DNA of 38,850 bases from Belliella aquatica (GTDB taxonomy: Bacteria > Bacteroidota > Bacteroidia > Cytophagales > Cyclobacteriaceae). The DNA is taken from positions 1,185 to 40,034 of the forward strand of contig NZ_BMFD01000020.1 in the NCBI RefSeq assembly GCF_014637795.1, given 5' to 3'. The position numbers and the translations under genes are program-made. The notes beneath the pieces were generated by a model. That model was not told the DNA's origin. It did no database searches and was given only the letters and a program-made list of their open reading frames with translations. Below, in pieces: positions 1-9,100 of the stretch (within the stretch, counting starts at the first letter, position 1; each line of letters starts with the position of its first letter).

Positions 1-327
1 TTCATGCACATTTATAGTCATAACATTCGACCTGCGCCGCCGTGCATGGTAAAGGGATGTGTACACGTGACCGGGAGTCCCGGCTGTGGATGTTTTTAGA
101 AATATAAGTGTCTTTCGGGACGATAGGGGGACAAGTTAATTTAGAAGGGATGAAGGATGAAAAAGAGGAAAGGATTGGAAAGGATGAAAAGAGGAAATGG
201 TGAAAGGAAAAGGTGAAAGGTTGCATGAATTTGGCGGACTGAGACCTCTCTCCCGAATGCTTTCGGGATCGAGGTGACAGGGAAGTGAAAAGATAGGAAA
301 GTGTAGATTCAATCTAGGCTTATAATG
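1..327. other. Gene-free stretch with polypurine run
   Basis: I see no convincing gene here. From about 135 to 230 the plus strand is almost pure A/G, built from variations of GGATGAAAAGAGG and GGTGAAAGG. The same kind of sequence recurs at 3985-4260, 11036-11075 and 12297-12318. Around 256-276 there is a GAATGCTTTCGGGATCGAGG stretch related to the CCCGAAAGCTTTCGGG hairpins seen at 11990-12003. Confidence 0.6.
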
Positions 328-519
328 CTAGATGTAGGGGTCGATGTCTTCTAGGGGGATGCCTGAGAATTTGGAGAATTCTTTGATGGTGACGAATTGG
401 TGCGGTTCTTTTTTGAAATATATGCGCATTTTAGTGAGGAGGTCTTGGGAATACCTCTCAGATCTATCTGTTATCCTTTGGATATCTTTGGGATATATGA
501 CACATCTTTTCTTAAACAT
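328..519 (-). CDS. Small conserved HTH-like protein
   Basis: A 63-residue basic protein. The segment YPKDIQRITDRSERYSQDLL followed by HQFVTIKEFSKFSGI resembles a family of short Bacteroidota proteins in which the first part looks like a helix-turn-helix (pattern: I..ITG.S...A...L..I) and the second part (FvtikEF..ysGi) is very conserved. This is from memory of the family, not a search. Function is unknown; a DNA-binding or adaptor role is possible. It stands alone, with 128 bases between its start and the terpene synthase stop on the same strand. A reading frame on the opposite strand covers the same bases but has no protein-like composition. Confidence 0.55.
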   Translation of the reverse strand: MFKKRCVIYPKDIQRITDRSERYSQDLLTKMRIYFKKEPHQFVTIKEFSKFSGIPLEDIDPYI

Positions 520-647
520 GTTTCAAAACCTATATTTGAAGGGATTTTTTGACTTGGCGTTTTGATAAATAGATTGGATTAGTTTTTGGTAGATTAGAAG
601 ATTGGAAGATTGGAAAATTTGGGAGCGCGTATTTAGGAGTGAGATCT

Positions 648-1589
648 TTATTGCTTTTCGATGATGTTTCCATTTAGGTTGTTGTGGTATCTGATGGTTT
701 CGGAAGTGGACCAATAGTGGCTTCCTGCAATCATATATTTTAGCGCTTGAATATATTTGGAAAGGATAGGGTTGTTTTTGTCCTTAGTTAATGAACAAAG
801 TTGAATGAATTGAAATAGTAGTCTATTGTGTTTTTGCTTCGCTATTTCCATTGATTCATCTACTGAAAACTTATGTTCTTCCATCAAAATAATCAAGAAA
901 TTATGAATGGATCCTTCATTCATCTCTTTGTAAAAAGATCCAATATCATTGGCTAAACAGATTAAAGAAGTTGCTTTACTTTCTAAGTAGTGTAATTGAC
1001 AGCCTTCAATTTCCTTATCCTGCAAGGGAAATTTGATTAGAATTTTCATGAAATAAATTGCTAAGTATGCACCTGAAGAATAAGGCCTTTTAAAACAATA
1101 TTCTTGAATTGGTGGAATTTCCTTTGAGTTGTTGCTCTCTAATTCCCATTGTTGAAATTCAATGTATTCCTTAAAGCTTTTCGTAAATTCTTGATAATCT
1201 TCTTTCGTCACGACTTCCCTCCATTCAGATGTAAATGAATTAAATGCTTCGGAAAAAGGGATTTTAATTTTGGATTCTTCCTCATTTAAAATATTTATAT
1301 AATCCAGGTATATAGCTTCAATTTCATTTTGATCTGCATGTTTTAAATTGTCTGTTAGATCATCAAGTAAGAAAAGAATTAAGTAGAACTTCGTGACAGG
1401 AAGTAGCAATTGTTTTTGTGCGTTTGGATATAAACAAGATGCAAAAGCATTAATCTTCATCTGCTTTACGGCGTTAACCTGTTTTCTAGTCTTAAGCAGA
1501 CCAAAATGTACTGCCCAGGATGTAGTTAATTCATCTAATTCATCTGAAAGTGGATTGATCATGCTTTCGAAGGGATATAAAAATTCCAT
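648..1589 (-). CDS. Class I terpene synthase (terpene cyclase)
   Basis: A 313-residue protein with the full set of class I terpene cyclase signatures. The aspartate-rich motif DDLTD is at residues 76-80. An Arg-Pro-Tyr at 168-170 is in the place of the effector Arg. The NSE/Mg-binding triad NDIGSFYKE is at 214-222 (N214, S218, E222). A C-terminal RY pair is at 300-301. Length fits bacterial mono-, sesqui- or diterpene synthases of about 310-350 residues. Such enzymes ionise a linear isoprenyl diphosphate with three Mg ions and cyclise it in the cytosol. The product cannot be read from sequence. No prenyltransferase, P450 or methyltransferase is adjacent, so the substrate would come from general isoprenoid metabolism. 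The Crp-like gene lies 186 bases upstream on the same strand, and a perfect inverted repeat sits 39-93 bases before the ATG. Confidence 0.9.
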   Translation of the reverse strand: MEFLYPFESMINPLSDELDELTTSWAVHFGLLKTRKQVNAVKQMKINAFASCLYPNAQKQLLLPVTKFYLILFLLDDLTDNLKHADQNEIEAIYLDYINILNEEESKIKIPFSEAFNSFTSEWREVVTKEDYQEFTKSFKEYIEFQQWELESNNSKEIPPIQEYCFKRPYSSGAYLAIYFMKILIKFPLQDKEIEGCQLHYLESKATSLICLANDIGSFYKEMNEGSIHNFLIILMEEHKFSVDESMEIAKQKHNRLLFQFIQLCSLTKDKNNPILSKYIQALKYMIAGSHYWSTSETIRYHNNLNGNIIEKQ

Positions 1590-1627
1590 ATTGTAGTTAT
1601 TTATAGTTAATAAAATTGATATATATC

Positions 1628-1682
1628 ATTATCCGCAATGAGACCAGTATGTGATTTTATTGTAAATAATCTTGCGGATAAT
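1628..1682. promoter_or_regulatory. Inverted repeat before terpene synthase
   Basis: ATTATCCGCAA at 1628-1638 and TTGCGGATAAT at 1672-1682 form a perfect 11-base inverted repeat with a 33-base spacer. It lies 39-93 bases upstream of the terpene synthase ATG, between that gene and the Crp-like regulator. The geometry fits an operator pair or a loop in the leader; which one cannot be decided by reading. A related TATCCGCAAT occurs at 19938-19947. Confidence 0.5.
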
Positions 1683-1775
1683 TGTCAAATGTCGACAGCT
1701 AACAGTCCATAGCAATTAATTTAGGATTTAGATTATTTTAAGTGGCTACTGGTAAGAAAGCGGATATATATTGAG

Positions 1776-2381
1776 TTATTTGAATGATCGAAATTCATTA
1801 GCTAATTCTTTTCTTATTCTAAAAACTGATCTTTCCGGAATATTTAATATCGCGGAAATTTCTGCAACCTGAAGTTGATTAAAAACAGGACAAAGTTTTT
1901 GAAGTGTGTTGTAAGCTTCCTTTTTTTCCAACCAATGCAGTCTTTTCCATTGTCGATCAATTTTTGCTATTCTATGATTGATTCTGAGTGCGAGTTTAGC
2001 AAAAACAGGAATGTATTCTATCACACTGAACTCATCTGACTTTTGGAGCTCTCCAACTTGAACATCAGTAAAAGCTTTTAGTGTGATATTTGATGTTTCT
2101 TCCGACCGATAGGATTCAAAATCGCAGGCAGTATCGGGAGCGCTGAATACTTTTCTACAATAAAATTTCTTAGCTCTATACTCGTACTCAGCGATATCAC
2201 CTTTAAATATGTATCTGCTAACTAATTCGAGTTCGTCATGAGACTTTAGAATTTCTCCTTTTTTATAACACTTAATCTTAAGAAATTGAAAGAGTTTGAC
2301 ATATTCCTTGTGGTCAATGATCATTAGGTCATCATAATCTTCTTTCATTTGGGTTATCAAATGCTCCATTCTGTGCGTCAT
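1776..2381 (-). CDS. Crp/Fnr-family transcriptional regulator
   Basis: A 201-residue protein laid out like Bacteroidota Crp/Fnr-like regulators. An N-terminal beta-rich sensor (about 25-115) carries KKGEILKSHDELELVSRYIFKGD, which matches the start of a cyclic-nucleotide-binding-like barrel. A long dimer helix follows (about 120-155), then a C-terminal helix-turn-helix (about 165-195: QLQVAEISAILNIPERSVFRIRKEL). The phosphate-binding cassette of true cAMP receptors is not evident, so the ligand, if any, is unknown. It is followed on the same strand by the terpene synthase, so control of that gene and of itself is the simplest inference. A perfect inverted repeat lies 53-92 bases before its ATG. 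Confidence 0.75.
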   Translation of the reverse strand: MTHRMEHLITQMKEDYDDLMIIDHKEYVKLFQFLKIKCYKKGEILKSHDELELVSRYIFKGDIAEYEYRAKKFYCRKVFSAPDTACDFESYRSEETSNITLKAFTDVQVGELQKSDEFSVIEYIPVFAKLALRINHRIAKIDRQWKRLHWLEKKEAYNTLQKLCPVFNQLQVAEISAILNIPERSVFRIRKELANEFRSFK

Positions 2382-2433
2382 TTTAAAAGTTTTGAAATCA
2401 CTAATTTTAAATATCCAATATGAGATACTTACC

Positions 2434-2473
2434 GAAACACAAAAAACTTGTACAGCGCAACGAATTGTGTTTC
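2434..2473. promoter_or_regulatory. Inverted repeat upstream of Crp-like gene
   Basis: GAAACACAA (2434-2442) and TTGTGTTTC (2465-2473) are exact inverted repeats with a 22-base spacer, just upstream of the Crp-like regulator start. The ACACAA/TTGTGT arms have the TGTG/CACA flavour of Crp-family half-sites, though the spacing is far wider than in a normal Crp site. Candidate autoregulatory site. Confidence 0.35.
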
Positions 2474-2630
2474 AGACCATAAACAAAAGTGAGATTCCAC
2501 TCTCAAATAATAAACTATAACCAATTTTGATTTAAAATATTTGAAAAAGCAAAATAATTAGTAATTATTTTAATATTAATTATGGTTTTTCTGCCAAATG
2601 GCAGGGGGTAGATAAATTTTTTAAATGATT

Positions 2631-2822
2631 TTTACCACAGATAAACACAGATTGACACAGATGTTAATGATCACTTGCGGATCCTCCCTAAGGAGAGCCA
2701 GGACTTCATACAGGAGGTGAATGCGCAGATTTTTAGCGCTGAAGAGTTGGGATTGAGACGAATGAGGAGATGAACCTCCAAAGGATTTTTTACCACAGAT
2801 GAACACGGATGGACACGGATGA
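2631..2822. repeat. Two TTTACCACAGAT-type dispersed repeats
   Basis: Copies at 2631-2663 and 2787-2822 share TTTACCACAGATGAACACGG-like sequence (the first is more diverged), and a third copy is at 11541-11569. They sit in non-coding DNA. Short reading frames across them on the minus strand look like repeat translations, not genes. Confidence 0.7.
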
Positions 2823-3008
2823 AAAAAGGGAGTTCAATCTGAAGACTTGAACCATAGTGAGCATCCTCCCTTTCAGTGAACAAGCCATACCCTTTTGGGA
2901 GGCAGGACTAATCGAAATTCGTCACGTCCGAATCAGAATTGTTGAGTGGAATTGTAGGTTTATTTCCAAATAGTAAGTATTCGCTACCGAGTTTCAATCG
3001 AGATCCAA

Positions 3009-3330
3009 TATCGGTCGTACCTACGGCACTAGAGGAAATGAGATTTTGCTTTTGTCCCAGCAATAAATTGCTGGGTTAATATGTCGGTCATACCTATGGT
3101 ATTTGGATTTAAAGTCTGGAGACCTTGAAGGGCAGTTTGAAAACTTCGGTTAAAAAAGGTCCAAGCCTACTTAAAGTACGTGAAGCAAAAGACTTGAACT
3201 AGTGGTACTATATCGATCGTACCTACGGCACTAGAGGGGATGAGATTTTGCTTTTGTCCCAGCAATAAATTGCTGGGTTAGTATATCGGTCATACCTATG
3301 GTATTTGGATTTAAAGTCTGGAGACTTGAA
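3009..3330. repeat. Pair of ~121-base direct repeats with hairpin
   Basis: The unit at 3009-3130 recurs at 3211-3330 with about five substitutions and one indel. Each unit contains a perfect hairpin CCCAGCAATAAATTGCTGGG (3056-3075 and 3258-3277) between two related motifs, CGGTCGTACCTACGGCAC and CGGTCATACCTATGGTAT. Fragments of CTGAAGACTTGAA and TCCAAGCCTCC recur around the units (2835-2850, 3312-3330, 3362-3380, 3416-3430). The rest of the gap from 2382 to 3573 shows no gene. Confidence 0.8.
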
Positions 3331-3573
3331 TGGATAGGGTCCAAGCCTCCACAATGGAGGCAAGTCTGAAGACTTGAATGGGTGGGGTCCAAGCCTCCCG
3401 AAAAGGGAGGTAAATGTGAAGACTTGAACCATGGTGGTATTCACCTTAAAAGTATGCCAGGTGGCAGGAAGATTCTTGAATTCCGTTTTTACTGCCAAAA
3501 TTTTTTGCTTGGTGTAGGTTTTGACTTTAGATTTATTCCATAAGTTATTGAATACCTGTTGAATACATAAATA

Positions 3574-4074
3574 ATGAAGAACAAAATCAAAGATTTCGTC
3601 ACTAATACCTGCACTTTGATACTTGCATTTGTATTTATTTATACAGCAGTTAGTAAGGTATATGACTGGGAAGGAACTTGGGATTCTTTATATAATCAGG
3701 TATTCCCTATTTGGTTTGCAGATATTCTATTCTTTGCATTACCTGTATTGGAAATAGGGATTGCTGGATTGTTAGTCTCGAGCAAATGGGAAAAAATGGG
3801 ACTTTGGCTTTCGGGTATCTTGATGGTCTTGTTCACAGGATATGTGGGTTTGATCTATATAGGCTTCTTTGATAGGGTGCCTTGTTCTTGTGGAGGAGTG
3901 ATTTCTAGTTTCAGTTGGGGGCAGCATTTGCTATTTAATTTATTTCTACTTGGGGTTGTGGGGGTTGGGTTGAAGTTGAAGGAGGAAGGCAGATGGAGGA
4001 AGGATGAAATTAAAAAAAGGGAAAAGGGAAAAGGTAAAAGGAAAAAGGGGAAAGGGGAAAGGGGAAAGGTGTAA
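3574..4074 (+). CDS. MauE/DoxX-like membrane protein
   Basis: A 166-residue protein with four likely membrane helices (about 12-28, 46-68, 74-98, 118-135) and a CSC motif at 104-106 in the loop between helices 3 and 4. This is the plan of MauE/DoxX-type redox-associated membrane proteins. In methylamine dehydrogenase biogenesis MauE is thought to help disulfide formation; in Bacteroidota such genes often sit near TlpA-like thioredoxins, as here. Residues from about 139 on are a low-complexity K/E/G/R tail, encoded inside a polypurine repeat that continues for some 190 bases past the stop codon. The tail is probably a secondary extension and not a functional domain. Confidence 0.7.
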   Translation: MKNKIKDFVTNTCTLILAFVFIYTAVSKVYDWEGTWDSLYNQVFPIWFADILFFALPVLEIGIAGLLVSSKWEKMGLWLSGILMVLFTGYVGLIYIGFFDRVPCSCGGVISSFSWGQHLLFNLFLLGVVGVGLKLKEEGRWRKDEIKKREKGKGKRKKGKGERGKV

Positions 4075-4260
4075 AAGGATGAAGGCAGAAGGATGAAGGA
4101 GGAATGAAAAAAAGGGAAAGGTTGTGAAAGGATGAAGGATGAGGGATGAAATTAAAAAAAGGGGAAAGGTGGAAAAGGATGAAGGATGGGGGATGAAGGA
4201 GGAAATTAAAAAAAGGGAAAAGGATGAAGGTTAAAAGGGTAAAGGTAAAAAATGATGAAT
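3985..4260 (+). repeat. Polypurine low-complexity tract
   Basis: An almost uninterrupted A/G run made of GGAAAAGG, GGATGAAGG and GGGAAAGGTG variants. Its first 90 bases encode the MauE-like C-terminal tail. Strand asymmetry is extreme (hardly any C), which could favour triplex or R-loop structures. Confidence 0.75.
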
Positions 4261-4314
4261 GTAGAATTAAAAATATCGAAAGATGGAATGATATGAAGGT
4301 GTAGATACAATCTA

Positions 4315-4440
4315 CCCCTAGGTAGCAAAAAAAAGAAATTTACGGCTTGTGAAGCTACTAGGTGGTTGCCAAGCGAAAGTAGGGGGATAAAAAAAACCGG
4401 CCGTCCCTCTCGGAAGGGTGTGGGCCCAAAACGACCGGAA
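4315..4440 (+). ncRNA. Candidate structured leader of DUF6520-like gene
   Basis: Within the 394-base gap before the next gene there are several complementary segments on the plus strand. CCTA plus GTAGC (4317-4326, one bulged G) pairs with GCTACTAGG (4354-4362). GCTTG (4345-4349), inside that loop, can pair with CAAGC (4370-4374), which would be a pseudoknot. CCGGCCGT (4397-4404) pairs 7 of 8 with ACGACCGG (4431-4438) and encloses a small CCCT/AGGG stem. This ends 28 bases before the ATG at 4469. It may be a structured 5' leader or simply another intergenic repeat. I do not recognise it as a known riboswitch. Confidence 0.3.
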
Positions 4441-4468
4441 TTATTATTAACAATTAATACATAAAATT

Positions 4469-4738
4469 ATGAAAAATAATATCAAAAACCTCCTACGTGG
4501 AGGTGTAATGATGCTCGCTGCGGTATTTGCTTTTGCATTTACTCAGCCACAAGCTCAGATGGGATTTGCTCCTATCTTTGATCAGCAAAATCCAACTCAG
4601 GTAATTGGTTGGGTGGATGTTTCGACTCTCCAAGAGGGGATTGATTACGAATGTAATGATAATCCAACCCCTTGTTTGTACGAGGAAGAAGATCTCCAAT
4701 CCCAAGTTGTTCGAGAAGGTGTGTTTGAGCTTCTTTAA
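4469..4738 (+). CDS. DUF6520-like secreted small protein
   Basis: An 89-residue protein. A basic start (MKNNIKNLLRGG) and a hydrophobic run (about 12-27) ending FTQPQAQ form a probable signal peptide. The mature part is short and acidic, with a Cys-containing segment YECNDNPTPCLYEEED (two Cys, about 60 and 68). Size, N-terminus and the central C....PC pattern match my memory of the Bacteroidota DUF6520 family, whose role is unknown. It follows the MauE-like gene on the same strand, and the pairing of a small two-Cys secreted protein with a MauE-like protein and a TlpA-like thioredoxin nearby suggests a shared redox theme. It is closed by a strong hairpin terminator. Confidence 0.55.
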   Translation: MKNNIKNLLRGGVMMLAAVFAFAFTQPQAQMGFAPIFDQQNPTQVIGWVDVSTLQEGIDYECNDNPTPCLYEEEDLQSQVVREGVFELL

Positions 4739-4743
4739 ATCAG

Positions 4744-4772
4744 AGGGCAGGTGATTTACCTGCCCTTCTTCT
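4744..4772 (+). terminator. Intrinsic terminator between convergent genes
   Basis: GGGCAGGT (4745-4752) and ACCTGCCC (4758-4765) form a perfect stem with a 5-base loop, followed by TTCTTCTTT. It lies in the 34 bases between the stop codons of the DUF6520-like gene and of SusD, and can serve the plus-strand gene. The minus-strand side lacks a good U-run. Confidence 0.85.
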
Positions 4773-6128
4773 TTATCTCAAATTTTGCTCAATCCCACTT
4801 TGATTGATTTCCTGCGGAGGAATTGGAAGCACATATCTTGGGGAATTTGGTTCTAAAATATATTCTTCACCCATGATTACTCTTCTTAAGGTTTGTGCTA
4901 AGGCTGGCTCTGTATTCAGCCTTTTGAGGTCTGCCCATCTTATCCCTCTGAAGATTAATTCTTTCCTTCTCTCTTTTAGAATCAACTCCAAAACTGAATT
5001 TGTTCCGGTTAGATCTATGCCTTCAAAAGTCCCTTGTTCAAATCTTTTCTCTAGCAGTGAATTTAACTGTTCTACTGCCAAGGACTCCTCTCCTAGCCTT
5101 GCTAGAGATTCTGCTCGATTGAGCATGATTTCATTGTTTGCTAAACCGGTGAACATTCTAATTCCACCTGTATAGTTACCCAGAAAGTTGTTTCCAAAGC
5201 CTCTGTTTCTAAAGAATACACGCTTTCTTAAATCATCTTCGGCATACATGTCATAAATCTCAGGATTTACAAAAGAGAGTGTACTCGCTCCCCAAGAGTA
5301 TGTGAGCATTTCATTATAGAAAATGATTTCAGGATTTTCTAGGTTGAAAGAAAACAGAGAAGCAGTCTGCACCTCGTTATAATCTAGAAGATCATCATTG
5401 ATATCTAGCGCTAAATCTGCATAATCCAATGATATTTGATACTCTTTCAGGTAAAGATTTACCCTTGACAACATCGCATAAGCGGCTCTTTTCGATGGTC
5501 TTGTCATGAAGTCATAATTGTCTGGTAAATCTTGAATCCCAGCTTCTAGATCCTGAATAATCCTTTCAAATGTTTGACTCAGATCAGTTCTGGTAATGAC
5601 TTCATTGATATCAGGAGTCAACTTTAGCGGTAAACCTAGCTTTATGCTAGTATTTTGGGGATTATCAGGGTGGTCTGCAAAGCAGATTGCCAAACTGTAA
5701 TATGCAAACCCTCTGTAAAATTTAGCTCTGGCCTCAATTAGCCTTTTCCTCTCTTCCTCTTCTTGGTTTATTGCATTGTAGTTGTCCAATCCATCCAATA
5801 CTATATTTGCATAAAATATCTGTAAATATGGTGATGACCAATCTCCTCCTGAATCTTGGAAGATTTCTTGATTCCAGGTATAGGCATTTTGCTCAATGAC
5901 ACTTCTAAATCCTGCAAAACCATTATCCGTAGTCACAAAATCGTCTGAGGAAATCTGATGGACTGCGGGAGAAGTATTCATACCCCGAGGAGAGGCATCA
6001 AGCAGGGCTTGAAGTTCATCCAATGTTTCAGGCACAACAATATTTTTATTGGGTCTTTCGTCCAAAAATTCTGCACAGCTTGCCATTAAAAACATAATGG
6101 TCATGTAGAGTAGCTTTTTCATTTTCAA
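4773..6128 (-). CDS. SusD/RagB-family outer membrane lipoprotein
   Basis: A 451-residue protein with a lipoprotein signal (lipobox LMASC, lipidated Cys18) followed by the family's typical CAEFLDERPNK start. The middle has TPR-like helices (for example RLIEARAKFYRGFAYYSLA, the usual SusD RAEA.fLRA.yy..L signature). The C-terminal third ends RRKELIFRGIRWADLKRL...YVLPIPPQEI, also diagnostic. SusD-like proteins form a lid on the SusC channel and bind the imported ligand at the cell surface. Only 12 bases separate it from SusC, so they are co-transcribed. The ligand is unknown; no glycoside hydrolase or peptidase is next to the pair. At 451 residues it is shorter than many SusD proteins of about 500-600. 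Confidence 0.93.
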   Translation of the reverse strand: MKMKKLLYMTIMFLMASCAEFLDERPNKNIVVPETLDELQALLDASPRGMNTSPAVHQISSDDFVTTDNGFAGFRSVIEQNAYTWNQEIFQDSGGDWSSPYLQIFYANIVLDGLDNYNAINQEEEERKRLIEARAKFYRGFAYYSLAICFADHPDNPQNTSIKLGLPLKLTPDINEVITRTDLSQTFERIIQDLEAGIQDLPDNYDFMTRPSKRAAYAMLSRVNLYLKEYQISLDYADLALDINDDLLDYNEVQTASLFSFNLENPEIIFYNEMLTYSWGASTLSFVNPEIYDMYAEDDLRKRVFFRNRGFGNNFLGNYTGGIRMFTGLANNEIMLNRAESLARLGEESLAVEQLNSLLEKRFEQGTFEGIDLTGTNSVLELILKERRKELIFRGIRWADLKRLNTEPALAQTLRRVIMGEEYILEPNSPRYVLPIPPQEINQSGIEQNLR

Positions 6129-6140
6129 ATTCTTTAAGGT

Positions 6141-9100
6141 TTACAAATCTATTTTCAATCCAAAAGCAAAACTTCTCAACGGTCTCATAGACCTAAAGTC
6201 AGGATCAATTGGAAGATCTGAATGTTTCCAGAGTAGTCCGATATTGTTTACAAAAGCATAAAGCTCTAGCCTATTGAATCCTCGAATGTCATCAAAGAGG
6301 TAAGAGACCCTAATATCTTGAAGCCTGATATGGTCACCCCTCTCCACTAAGATTTCAGAGTAACGGTACATATTGTCTCGATTCGCATTGAGCGCTAAAG
6401 GCATGGAGGGCACTTGTGTTACTAGCTCGTCCCCAGGATTTCTCCATCTGTTTCCGTAATCTTCATGTCCCAAGTCTCCATTGAATAAGCTATTGTAAAG
6501 GATAGAACTTCTTCTGAATACATGACCAAAACGGTAGGTAATATTCGCCGAGAGGCTAAATCCTTTGTAGGAAATATTATTGGAAATAGTCCCTACGGAA
6601 GTCGGTCTTGCAGGGCCATTGTAAATGATGGATTCTGGCGTAGCTTCATTGAAAATCGCTGCATAATTATCGCTTGGCTCTCCATTGAGAAGACCTAAAG
6701 GATTTCCATTATCGGGATCAAGTCCTCCCCAAGGATAGGAATAAATTGAAAATAAGGGTCTGCCTTCCAAGGGAAAGATTAAATCAGATCCTCCAGCAAA
6801 TGCCAAATAACTAGATACCGCAGCTTGTGTTTCATAACCTGTTACCCTGTCTTTTACATGATTGTAGATCAATGATGCATCCCATCTGATGGCACTTTGA
6901 ATAATCTTCCCTCTAAGAATCATGTCAAAACCTTGGGTCTTGGCACTTGCGAAATTTCCTCTGTAGGTAGATACGCCGGATGAAGGTGCCATTGGGATGG
7001 TCCCAAATAGATCAATACCATTTTTAATGAAATATTCAATAGAGCCAGATACTCTTCCAGATTTGGATTCAAAGTCAAGGCCTAGGTTGGTCATTTCTAT
7101 TTTTTCCCAACGCAGATTTTCATTCGGTGGATTATTTACCTGGGCAAATGGTAATCTAGATACGGGATTGAAATTACCTTGTAATGCAGATGCTGTTGTA
7201 AAGGCAGTTACCGTCCTGTCAATATTTCCATTGAACCCATACGTAGCTCTTAACTTCAAGTATGGTACTGCTGACCAATTGTAAAAACCCTCTTCACTTA
7301 GAATCCAAGCCAAACCTGTGGACCAAAGGGGTACTGTCCTTTGATTGGCTCTGACACCAAAGAGGTTGGAAGCATCATTCCTTGCACTTGCTGATAAGAT
7401 GTATTTCTTATTATAAGTATAGGAAGCATTGGCGAAAGCTGATACAAACCGGTCTATACTTCCAGAATGTCCCCCACCATAAGGGATGTTTGCTAATCTA
7501 TTGTTATGAAAAGTTCTAAACCTGGTGAAGTAGTCCACGTTTTCAGAATTGGCAAATCGCTCTGAATAGCCATAGTATCGAATGCGATCTGTATCAGATG
7601 CCCAATCCTTGAGTTCTCCCCCACCCAATCCTGAAACTTGATGCTTCCCTATTGACTTATTGTAGGTTAGTTGTGCCCTTAAAGTATGGCTTTGAGCAAA
7701 TACATCAGACTTGTTGTAGATTCCACCTAATGGGATTGCCCTAGTCAATTGCCTATCAGACTCCATTTGAGTAAAGCGATTGATCAAATCCCTCACTTCG
7801 AAGGTTTCCTGTGGGATTATTTCTCTGTTGTTGGTTGCATTTTGCCAGTACTGATATTGTACATCAACTTTTAGATCTTGACTAACCTTGTATTGTAAAG
7901 CTATATTGGCTCTCAGGTCGGTATTCTGTCTTCTGTCGTTTCTCATTCCTATTTCCTCAAGCGGTACAAAAGTCCAATCCAGTAAAAAAGGGTTGTCTAG
8001 GCCTTGGATATACCTTTGGGAGAGCCCTTGGATCACGGGTAAGGCATTACCCCCATCGTCTGCCAGTCTATCATAAGGAAATAGATCTGGCAATTTGGTC
8101 GTTTCTATGTTATTTCTCTGTGCATAATAGACACCTAGATTAAGCTTAAGCCTATCATTTGCTAAGTTCCAGGTGTTTTGGGTGGATAGGGTAATTCTAT
8201 CATTTTTGTTCCCAATGATATTGGACCTGTTGTTGTCATAACCCAAGGACACTACATATTGGTGGGTAACAGTACCTCCACTGAGTGAGGCAGCGTGTTG
8301 CTGATTGATTTGTGGTTGGTAGAAATGCATTGCTAACTCACTTCTGGTATCAAAACTTTGGAGTGCTGCCAATCTCTCCTCATATTCAGCTTGTGAGATT
8401 CTACCATCCCGAAGTTGGATCATCAGTTCCACTCCTGGAGAGAGTGTTTGCCTATCTATGCTGACTTCTCTGGACTGATAAAAACCCCTATCAAAGAGGG
8501 ATTTTTCTACATCGATAAAGTCTGAAATTTCCATTCTAGGTACATAGAACAAATCCGGGGCTTCTATGAAGTTGGTATTGGTATTGAAACTAAATCTAGG
8601 CTTGGTACCTGCTAGTCCTTTTTTAGTCGTGATGACAATAACCCCATTCCCAGCCCTAGCTCCCCAGATGGAGGCCGCTGCTGCATCCCTGAGTACAGTG
8701 ATAGACTCTACATCATTTGGATTGATACTTTCCAATGGACCATCGTAAGGAAAATTGTCAATTACAATCAAAGGATTGGCATTGGCTGAAATCGTGGATC
8801 TGCCCCTGATGCTGATCGGATCTCCACCACCAGTTCGATTGAATACCAGACCGGGAGTGACATCTTCTAGTCTGTCGAGCAGGTTGGTGGATACTCGGCG
8901 ATTGAGGAGTTCATTATCCACTTGAGCAAAAGAACCTGTGGCTCGCTCTTTGGGCAGTTCTTCATAACCTGTAGAGACAATTTCGAAAGTTTCCATACTA
9001 AGTCCTTCCTCTTTCAGTTCAATTTGGATAGGTTCAGAAATGGGAACAGAGATAGCTTGATCAATCGTAGCATAGCCTAGATAGGAAACTCTCAATATGG

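Noticed and set aside
2621-3498. Minus-strand reading frames of 61-91 codons
   Set aside because: They run through dispersed repeats and translate them; composition is not protein-like.
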